A stretch of DNA of 64,000 bases, from contig OY727102.1 of assembly GCA_963402885.1 (NCBI GenBank), forward strand, positions 6,138,001-6,202,000, given 5' to 3'. Within the stretch, counting starts at the first letter, position 1, and each line of letters begins with the position of its first letter. A program made the translations under genes and the position numbers. Below the pieces are notes generated by a model. That model was not told where the DNA came from, did no database searches, and saw only the letters and a program-made list of their open reading frames with translations. The stretch is from Antedon bifida. Lineage: Eukaryota; Echinodermata; Crinoidea; Comatulida; Antedonidae. Below, piece by piece: positions 34,448 through 46,400 of the stretch.

Positions 34448-37400
34448 CTGAAAGAAGATGAAAACAAAAAATGTCAATTTGGGCAATTAATCGATTGATT
34501 TTTCGCCGATGTACACTTCCTAACTTTATGTGACAACAAAATGTGATGTGCCTATATATGGACATGATGATGTCATATCACTACCATATTTAAGCATATC
34601 ACTACCACATTTGGGCACATCACACTTTTTTTGTCAAACTAGTTTGATAGTGTAGACAGAGCTTTACAGAGAAAGCCCCTTTAGATTTTAGTTTAGTTTT
34701 CCATTAGAGGTAGCTTTAAATCAATTTTGTTTAGATACAATTCTGACACCACATACTATTTGTCACTGTTTTACTGTACTTGAACAAATATTTTTCAGAC
34801 GCCACACAGCTGCGAGACTTCACAATTGCCCGATTGTATTCAATCACAGAATAATGTATTGTTTTTCATGCGGTTTTGCCATTATTTTGTTTGTAATATT
34901 TGTTTGTCAAAGCCAAGTTTCCGTGTATTATTTACCTTTGTCACTGATATTAAATGTTTGTGGTAGGCCCTATGTTTTATCGAGGGCCCTAAATGGTCAG
35001 TTTCTACACAGAAACTACACAAACCAACAATGGTGTTGGTAGTCTATTTTGTTACCTTAAACCGACATTAGCCCTTTCCCCACAATAGAAAAGAAGAAAT
35101 TTGTGTAACATCCCACCTGACAATGGGAACATCCAAATGTACCACAAGATGGTACAGTAATGGTAACAAATATATAACAATGTATTTTCACAAACCTATT
35201 ATTGCTGTTTACTGTACATACAATTTACCTATTGCATTACATTAGGACAGACAGTAATAATTATCAAGTTAACATTTACACAATGAATCCCTGTTAAACA
35301 AGTGTTTTTAATGTAGTATACAGTACATATTTAATTGAGAAATTAATCTTAAATAGAAATTTGGTATTAACTCATCTCATCATTTGCATCATTTAATAAT
35401 CATCATCATTTGTCTGCAAAGACAAATTGTTATTCATAATAATATGTGCAATTTTCTGCATATCTTTCAGCACTTATCTATATAGATATCCTTTGTTCTT
35501 TGTATTCCACTTGTATTCATGATAGAGAATAATTTTTCTGTTATTTAATGACCTCAAAACAGATCATCCAATTTCTTTGTTCGTGTAAGTTGGACATGAT
35601 TAAAATATAATGTTTTCTAAGAATTACCTCAGGCTAATAAATAATGTGATTTCTATTTATAGATCAGTTAACATCACAAAATATATGAATAATTGATTGA
35701 ATAGAATGAAATTTATTACATACATTTTATCAGCCTAACGTGGTATCAACGATAATGCAGAAATAAGTAATATGTGAAAGAGTATAAAACTAAGCCAATC
35801 TGCAAAGCGAATAAAAAACCTTTTGGTTTAAAATAGTTTTGTCTTAAAAACATTTTTTTTCATGTTTCTTAGTTTTTATTTTATTATTATTTATGTTATA
35901 GTTTTAAGATAATTTAAGTTACAGACACAGTGTAAATAGGGCCAGACGTGTTCTTTCTATATTTGATTATTATTGATATTTATAGCATGGCACACATTAT
36001 AGTCATCAAGGGATTCAGGATTGTTTAAATGGAAGAGAGCATTAACATTAACAGTCTGTCAAATATTGATATTTAAAAGTAGTTTCATAATTTCATTTTA
36101 GCTGTAGCTGTTTTGCTTGGTAGCTATATCCATATCCACTGTAAATTCTTTAGCCATATTTCTTATTTTTCATTTCTATACTAATGTAAAATACCATAAC
36201 ATAAAAATTAACAATAGAAATAGTTGTTTTGGTTTTATTCTTTTGACAAACCTTCACCCCTTGAAAAATATACATTTTAAAAAATTGGTAGAGAACTGCT
36301 ACATAAAAAAAATATGACCATCAACGACAATAAAAAAAGGGACAAATTGATGGTAAATAACTGCTACATAAAAATATGACCGACATAGTCAATAAAATGT
36401 CTATTGGCTACTAGGCAGTGGCGTAACACAGAGGACTGAGGCCCCTGGTTTAAGAACCCAAGGTGGCCCTCCAACGCTGGAGGAATCAGACATTTTTAGA
36501 CTTCTTTAACATTTTTAATGCCTGTTTTTTTTCCTCTGGATGGGGTGCTGCTCAGTGCCCCTGGGTTTAGCAAGTGAGCACTGATTGAGCCTGCTACTAG
36601 GCCTACTAAATTGATGTCTACTGGCCGCAAAACCAGGAAGGTATTAGAAGTAAAGCAATAGGGTTCGGCACAGGAAGTATCTGCAAGGTTTTTCCTGAAT
36701 GTCTCTTGACATCCTGTATTGACAACAGGTTGTCTTCTGTCCGCAATTAAACTGCTTTGTACATTGTTAATTCTAAATTGAAAATGACTTGTATTTCACA
36801 CTTTTAACTGTAAAAATATGCAATTTAATTAGGCATCTTACAAAAGATATGTAAAAACATTATTCATATTATACAAGGATATTGATTTAAACATTAAAGT
36901 ATACAGTTATGAATGATGATAGAAAATACAGGTATAGTTCTATAGGTCTATACATAGAGATAATAGTTCACTATATATCTCTATGGAATGGTATATGCTA
37001 CTACATTCAGCAATTATATCGAGTCTTTAGTAATAGCATTGAGTGGTTCAGATTTCAATTACCAGTAGTACATAATTTGAATAGAGCCGAACGATTCTGA
37101 ATAAAATCTTTAAAAGTAGATAAAGATGAGTAAAAGAATCCAATTTTTCGTAGTGTACAATACAGAAAATAATGAATGTTTATGAGTGCAATGGTACAAA
37201 TTAGGTGAAAATAGAACATTTCTTACTGAATAAAAATATTTGTTCTATTGCATGAATGAATTAGATCCTTGTCAATTAAAGGTCTGGATTGCATATAATG
37301 AAGAATGAATGAGCATAACACAATGTTTGCACTTGCATATATAAAGAAAATGCAGTCTTAATGTCACATGAGTTCAATGGAGTATTTATTGAATATCATG

Positions 37401-40400
37401 TGACCAACAATCCTCCAATGACAAGGATCTATTTATATAATAGTTTTACTGTACACCTGAGGATATCTTTGTAGGAGTGATTGAAGTCTGAATGCGAACA
37501 AGTCAATCCCTGTTGTGCACGAAACTTGTTTAGTATTTCCACTAACATTAAAACTTGATACTATGTATACATTATTTAAAAACGTGCTGTTAGTTATATA
37601 TAGTTATTTCACAAGAATGAATATACAGGTAAATTAAATGTCAATGCAGTTGAATTTTCAATGTTAATTTTGATTTGGTTTCACACAGACAACTTGGGCT
37701 TGTTCCTATTGATAAGGCAGCTTATTATTGCCAGCAAACATGGGTTCACAAGAACACATTTAGGATTAGAATGTAATTTGCAAGGATTTAAGACTTCACA
37801 ACATAGTTGCATTTCCGCCTAAAAAAATGTGTTGTGGGTATAACAATGACGTCATTTTAACAACCACTACCCGAGGGAACTAATTATACACTGAAATGCA
37901 ATCTTTACTTATTAATAACTACCAGAACAGGTTTCACATGAAACTGTTACTTTGGGGTTTTTTTTCAGTAGAAGGAAACTCAATAAGGTTTTATCTCACC
38001 TGACTGACAGTTAATCAATTATCCAATCAGCTACTAATCAATGTGGACGTTAGCTCACAGGCTAGAAATAAGCACACTCACTCAAACTTTATTTACCAAT
38101 ACCAAAAGTGCTCAGGAAATTGTGAATATCTTGCAAAACAACTGTTATGTGAATGCATTGAGATTTATTTATTACTATTTATTTTATTACAAACATTTTA
38201 AATCACCAGTTTATGTGGCAAATTTCACGTTTACTGTGTTTGTGGTGCAGTGCTTGAACCAGGAGCACTAACATATAATGTTAATAGATATAATAGATAC
38301 TAAAAAGTAGTTTTTAATTTCATTTTAGCTGTCAAAATGAGGAGCACGCGCTGTAAGCTAGCACTTCACCAATGGATCTGTCCCTGAGTTTTTCCAAAAT
38401 GTCTGATATTCAGAAGATTTTAAATAGTATTTTTTTAAAATATAACTGGACACAAAAAATCTACCAAATCTTTTGAGAATGCGCATGATACCAGAACATG
38501 AGGACATCAATTCAAAATTCATAGAAAACGAAAAGTTTCTTCCTTCAACGTGCTACAGAAAAAAACCACCTGCCGATGTATTTGAATTTACTATAAATCT
38601 ATATTATTTATTCTATAGATACTTTTAAAAACTGTATGATCTCTACTGGGAGATAGCAACAAATCAGCCCTTAATCATACTTGTTTAGGCGTTGATATGA
38701 GGTATGAAAGGCTAATGGTTATAGATGAAATTAACCCATTAATCTGTAAAGTGTATGAATTTGGAGCTTATTAAAATTCTGTTTAGGGAAAACTGTCAGG
38801 TTTTCAGAAAGTTTGGGCCCGAAAAAAGTAAAAAGTGTTGAGGATGAACCAATGAAATGAATTTTATCAAAATATTTCTTTGTTGTTTTTTCATTAAAAA
38901 TACAAGCACTATATAGCGTACCTTTAAGTTTAAGTAGTTAATTTGTGAATATAACTTGCTTTTATTGGTTTGAACTTGTTTGCGTAGTACTTGTTCTTTT
39001 ACTATCGATAACTAGTTCAATTAATAAACGTCATAAGCACCTGTACTGTATTATAATCCCCATCATATAGTCCTACTATCATATAATTAGCAGGTTTTAG
39101 AATTTCCTTCAATTATTTAAAGCTTCGGCATCCATTAGGCAAACGATACTAATGGCTGTGAGCTTGCAAGTTTTGTTTTTGTTATAACGAGCAATTGCTG
39201 AACTGCATTATGCCACTTGGTATATTCATTTCAGTAAAAATAGAATTTAAAATCAAAACAAGATCACTTTGATCAAACATTATTACGATGTTCATGCATT
39301 TAAAAGAGAATTTGCTTGATTGGCTGTATTTCAAACATCTTAAATAAAAAAAAACTGTATTCTAATTTATTCGTATGTGGAATGGGTAAGCCTACCGTAC
39401 CGATTGATATTAGAGATTCATTTTTATGTCATGAGATCTCAAAATTCTTTAACAAACTATTGATTCCAACAAGGAGTTATTTATATCATTGCAAAGAATA
39501 CTTGTAACATAGGTATTCGAATGACTATTCATGTCAATTTCGTCAAATTCAACCATTATTAGTAGTTTATGCATCAATGCATGAGTAGCTTGAGTATGAA
39601 CACATGGTAATAGTATCAAGATTTTTAAAATGTTGGTTTTTTTGTCTTCCTTATTTCTGTCTTCTGGGGATACCCCTATTAAGGGACACCTCTATTCAGG
39701 AGACACCCCTGTTCAAGGGACACCCCTGTTCAAGGGACATCCCTATTCAAGGGACACTCCTATTCAAGGGACACTCCTATTCAACGGACACCCTGATTCA
39801 GGAAACACCCCTATTCAGGGGACATCTTTATTCAGAGGACATCCTTATTCAGGGGACATCCTTATTCAGGGGACACTCCTATTCAAGGGACATCCAGATT
39901 CAGGGAAAACCACTATTAAAGGGGAAACCATTATTAATTTTCCCCTGAAACAAATTAGAAGAAACATACGTTGACAGACCAACCCCTATTCAGTGGATAC
40001 ACACAGTCCCGAAGATTAGGGGTTCCACTGTACTTTTTTGATAACCATTTTAAACAGACAGTAGTATTTCTAGGCTATAGTATTTTAAAATTCTGTTGAA
40101 CCTGTAAGTTGCAGTAATAACAGTATGCATATGGGCATACTGTAAAAACAGGAAAATGTGGCATTTTATGTCTTAATGTAAATTAAATAATATTGATAAA
40201 TTGTTATTGTACTTATAGGTATAATGCATGTTTGTTATTTTACTAGTCATACGCAATTTTGTATGTTATTCATAATGTATTGATCCTAAAATTGATACCT
40301 ATAAATTTCTTAAGGATACAGAGACATTTATTTACTCTGTTAACTTGATATTAAATCAATTTCTAGGATTATTGTGTATGTATACTGTTATAGATTTTAA

Positions 40401-43400
40401 GTGCACACATAGTAAACTAGTGTACATACAGTATTCGTAGTGATGCATTATGGAACTTAATCACATTGAATAATACATTTCAATTCCATAACCGGCAATT
40501 ACATATTTTTCTTCGTGCAATCCAATTTCACTAAACTGAAAGATCTTATGCACATTACCATAAGTGCCTACATGTTTTGAAAAAAAATACAATGTAATAA
40601 ATTTTCTATTTTCATAATTTCTCAAAAGGAGGATCTTGAGAATTTGTGACTGCAAACCATATTAAAGAGTTTATTTTTAATAAAAAATAGTACAACGATT
40701 TGATATGGAATGCCCTTGATAATACAACAGGGAAGTATTGAAAAATAAATTAAAAAATACAATGTTTTGAATATGGTTATTTGATCTCTTTGATTCAATT
40801 AAAGTATTAAAATGAAACAATAACAATTCTTCTGTTTACCAATTAATAAACACAGCACAATTTATAAATTAAAATTCCACTATAGTCATAGGCTGGAAAT
40901 TTTCTTTTTTTACTTTGAAACATGAGCAACCCAAGTATTAACAAGTATGGTAAGCATATTTTTTTCGGTAAATTACACAAACCAGAAATGGTAGTGATAG
41001 ACTATAAGTGCCGCTTACCTAGATAAACTGACATTAGCCCTTTCCTTACCAAGTGGGAGACAATTACGAAGAGAAGAATTTTACAGTAGATCACCCTCTC
41101 TTGTGGGGGCCATCCCCACATATTACCATCATCATTTCTTTTCGTACTGTCATTGAGACTTGAATTTGAGCTCTGATAGTAAACATTGAATGAATATACA
41201 AAGATCTATTGCGATATTTTCGGTAATTAAGTCAATTTTGTGATGACTACCGAAGAAACAGCATATTACATTTTCTGTGACAAATATTGATTCACTATCA
41301 CTTAAAAAACTGACGCTCAAATGTAAATAATTTTCCATGAAAAAGATGTTTGCGAAACAAGGTAATTTAATTAAAAATGTCTAAAGTGTAACATTTGATA
41401 TCACAACCCATCTGTATTGTATTCTGGTCACTGACCTTTATACAGATTAATGGATTAAAGATATTTTTCCGATCATAAAAAATTACATAAATATTTTCAA
41501 AATAATGAAAGTGATATTCATATAATTAAAATTTATCAGTTTCTATATTGTGATTTTATGATATTGATATAGATACAAAAATAATAACAAGAATTGACAG
41601 ATTCTCATTATTAAATGACACAGTTAGAATACAAATAATGAATGTTTATGTCACGTTGGATTGTGAGAATGTTTCAATTAAAAATTAAGCAGTCAATTTT
41701 TCATAAAATGAAATATTCTCTCCATGCCTTTCCATTCATTATTTGTTTTATAACACACCTACAGTATGTAAATAATTGACAAATGATAGGCCACGAAGCT
41801 AAGCCATTCAAAAAGGTGCTTTGGAAGCGTAGTAGAACAGTATAGACGGTTCGAACAACAAGTTGACTTTTTAGCGTATTTGAAATGTAGTTGTTAATCC
41901 ATTTTCCTTTTATCTTGAACAATTCACATGTTATTATTCGCAATAGTTTACATAAGATCAATCAATATCTGTTTCATTTCTTATTAAATGGTTTAACTGT
42001 ATTTGTGATATAATGTTATTAAGTTAAGTATGCCTACCACTGCTATTAAGATTGTACTTTAATCACCGGATATAAAATAATTGAAATAACATTATCATCA
42101 GTAAAGTAACACATGTTATATCATGTGTGTTGAGCACCTGCTGAGAACATGAAAAAATGAAAAGCACAGTACAGTTTTTCAAATGGAAAATCATCAATAT
42201 TATATATAACCTCGGCACAAAACAAAAAAAAATAAAAAAGAGTTGTATTGCACAAGGGCATTTAAAAGTAGGATATAGACCTAGGACGATTGGCAAGACC
42301 GGTGGCATATAGTTTTTAATACCCTCTACATTGTCTATCTCACAGAAATGTCAAATAAAAATGGAAACATCAACTATGGACAATAAGCAGATATGCTTTT
42401 CAGTGAATTTCATAATGTGACAACAGATTAAAAATGATCCTATGTTGACAGATTTCTGTAAACCCTTGATCCAATCTTACACTAGTGTAGTAAACATACA
42501 AAGAAACATTGCTAAATAGAAATGCAAAAATTGACCCATTGACTGATTCATTTTTCTGGGATGTAAAAATGAATTGACCACATATTACATTTTCATTCAC
42601 CTTTTCAACTTTCTCCAAAGCATTTCTTAAAACAGCTGAGAATCTATCCTCTAAAGTGTTTAATTTAAAGGGCTGAACTAAACTGAATGTTCTATCTTCT
42701 ACATTACAATTTTGAATGCTGCTACATCATTGAATAATTGGAAAATGTAGGATCAAAAAGTATCTTAGGGTCTGTTTCTGCTGCATAATTCAAATTAACC
42801 GTTTATTTTAAAATGGATTAAAAATAACAAGACCGCGTTTCTGCTCAATTTGTGCTCTGAAATAACCGGTTAAATCAATGGGTGGTCGTTGACAAAAATC
42901 GTTAGAATTACCCAAAAAGCATTGGTCCTGGCGGTTAATTCAAACGTTACTGTCGTGTAGTTGACTCGGGGTCAGCAGCAAATAATCAAATAACCATTAT
43001 TTTGTGTTGCAGCTAAAAGTTGCTCAGCGATAACCGGTTAAATGGCGTTCTAACACCGAATTAAATGGGTGTTTTTAACCGGTTATTTTGCGCTGCCTTT
43101 TAACCCGTTACCACAAATTTGTCCTGTTTCTGCTCCCAAGAAAATGTAGTTTAATTTATTCACACCAATTTTAACCAGTTATTTTTATGCAGAAGAAACA
43201 GGCCCTTAGACTTAGCGTGTTGTGGGAGGTTCACTGACGAGATGGAGGTCATATTTAATATTACAGGTATTCATGTATCCTAACATTTTTTTTTGTTAAG
43301 AACCAAAAATATTTACCAGTTATTAACATTTATGACAAAATAATGTTTATGTCTATTTTTCTCTTGTTTGCTCAATACGCACATTCTACCATACAACATG

Positions 43401-46400
43401 ATGAGCGAGGTTCCATTGACATGTCATTTTGACCTTTGACACCTATTTCATAGGATTTTCACAAACATTATTGCGACATGCTAATTCTCGAATTAGTCAG
43501 TAAATGCATTTCTATTTGCTATAATGTAGAACATGATCAGCTATGCCATTTCAACCTTTGATATACTATAGCACAATTTGCATAATAATTTGTATAGTAA
43601 TAAAATTATCCTTTTATCTTCAATATGTTATTAAAATTGAACAATTGCGTGATGCATTAGATATGCGATACTAGAGTTTTTACAGAAATTACAATTTTAG
43701 ATGATAGGCATTCATCGATAGGTTTTTGTTTCTTTCAACAGGAATTTTTACTAATTTATAAAAAAATATGAATAAAAATAGTTGACCTTGAAGTGACCTG
43801 GAATTTTAAATATCTGTGTGATATTTTAAAATCACTGTATTTCTTGGTATGTGCCAGAGAGAAAAAAAGTTTAAAAAAAGACCAAATAATACATTATTAC
43901 AGTATGTTGCCATCTTATAGTTTTGAGTAATAAAATGTATAACGAGACAATTTATTCTTTTTTTATGGGTCTGCTTATTTCGGTAAAGGCTGTAGTTAAT
44001 GTTAGCAATTAAATATTTAACATTAGATATTTAAAAACTGTATTACGAATATATCTTATATCTGTATCTATCAGAACAATATTGCTATGAATATTGTAAT
44101 TATCTTAGAAGAAATTTGAAAATATGGTAAATGAAAAAATGGATGGATATCAATTCATTTTCTAATTACTGATGACAATAATCATTTCCATTTGTAGTGC
44201 TAGCATTGCTTGATCAAATTATGATGAAAGAACACTTGTAATTTGTATACAATCATGCAGTGAATACTAGTCTACCAAATACTCAGTACAGTACATTTGT
44301 GAATACTTACAACCTCCAGATCAATGATGATGTGTTCAAACGAGAAGAACAAATTATTCTCAAGAATTTGACACGGTTAGAAAAAAAATATCTTCCTACT
44401 TTATTTCCGGACACAAGAATTGTTACACAATTGCAACTGTTGTTGTCTTGAGGTATAATGGGATAGGTTTTGAACAATAACCTTTTTTATAAATTTCTTT
44501 TTTTCAGAATTTATGCGAAACATGATCTGTGTACTAAATTTAAATTTAAGTTTTTGCTATACTTTGTAGTGTGGTAGAATAATCTTTTAATCCTTTCTTT
44601 GTTGTTAAGCACAAGTTTTAATTAGTTGTTTATCTTTTTTGTTAGAACTTCCTTTGCTGTTTATGTCATTATGTCATAAACTATGTGGTAATGCATGGGA
44701 GTTTTCTGTTTTTTCTATATAAGGGCCAGTTTACCCTTTGCTTTTTCCCCAGCAACAAGGATTGACCAATGGGATTAGCCTTGGTCAGGTGACTGGGCCA
44801 ATATTAGGGTATGTTCCCATGTTTCATTCTCTTTTCCTGATTATGCCATCTGAAGTGCTGGTCATTTCGAAGTGTTACAAATTAAAATATACGACTCTAT
44901 TTAAAGCTAACTATACGTTTTACTATACTACAGTATAATTACATTACCGAACCAAGTTTTAAGTTCGCGATGATTGGAAGTTTGTGCTAGTTTGGCATAT
45001 TGCACTAAAAAAAAAAAAAAACTATATTTGATCGACTATACATATTGAAGACTGTTCGTTTTATTTTGAATATTGGCTCTCTGTATAGGCTACCGTAGAA
45101 CCACTGGTTCTCGGACACCGAAATTATCTGTATAGACTGTTATACCGTTGGAAGCGGTAGCTACCTTATCTTTAATAACCTTATCGGCGCCTTAGATAAG
45201 TTGGTCATACTTTCCATTCTCTTTTGTTTTATTTTTATTTTATTCTAGTTGGGTTGAATAAACCATGTTCTGTTCAATTTAAAATTATATTCTGATGTTT
45301 TTGTATTTGAATTACATTTGCGCTATATTTATTCGTTAAGATTAATTACAAAGTTGCGGAAACAAAACAAACCTGGGTTACGTTGAAAAGCTCTTTGATT
45401 AAAGTGCTATATACATTGAGAAACCTATAAGGGACTGTGTGCAGTATCAAAATACTGATTTAGTATTTAGTAGAACACTTTAAACATGTGATCCACTTTA
45501 ACTGATGACAGCGATTGATGGTTAAATTGTCACCTAATATGACAAATAGTATAAACTGTTCTGTCTAGATTTATATCCTTATGTCTAATTGCTTACACAC
45601 TATTAATATACTGATTATTTGTTTTAACCAAATTAACATTAAGTACAATTAATTAAAAAACCATTCAAATATATTTATGAAGAAGTCTTAAAAATAGGAA
45701 GTAAATAAGAATTCTAGAATATGTTACCACACTCATCTGTAAAATCTTTCCTAAATAACGAAGCAAGTTAGCAAAAGTTATTGTAAATAATTCTATTTAT
45801 ATGATTGATGTCTTCACCAAAGTTAAATGGATATTAATTTTAAAATATTAATTTGATTAATTAAATTAATTCCTAAATGCATAAGATCCAAAACGAATCA
45901 TAATTTATTTATACTGCTATACTTATGCATAGAGATATTATGAGATATGACTTTATATGTCATAACTGCTATTAATCAAGATATTTCCAATAAAGCTTCA
46001 TCGTGTGTTAAGCTCTCTCTACACTATCAAACAAAAAAATATGATGTGCCCATATATGGACACAATGATGTCATATCACTACCATATTTGGTCATATCAC
46101 ACTTTTTGTCAAACTGGTTTGATAGTGTAGACAGAGCTCAACTCAGGATGATGATATCCGGGAATAATGTGCAATTATTCATGAATTAATGGCAGTTTTA
46201 TTGTGTAGAAAAACAGATTTAGTTTTGTAGGATGTTTACAGACAAACACAAAAATGCAAATTTAATGTGTGCATGTATTAATTTTACCAAAATATTCACC
46301 ACAATGTCAATAATGATTGCTGTTTAGAATTAAAAATGAACATACTAAATCCACAAGCTAAATTGAACTAACAAATTATCCTATTATCTATTATGAAATA

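Noticed and set aside
34448-34565. Upstream extension of the TNFAIP8-family frame to an earlier Met
   Set aside because: It crosses a strong splice acceptor, overlaps MITE sequence and has no family similarity.
39604-39974. Two overlapping 114-codon frames rich in GDTPIQ / GHPYSRD repeats
   Set aside because: They come from an 18-bp minisatellite whose period is a multiple of three, so frames stay open without selection.
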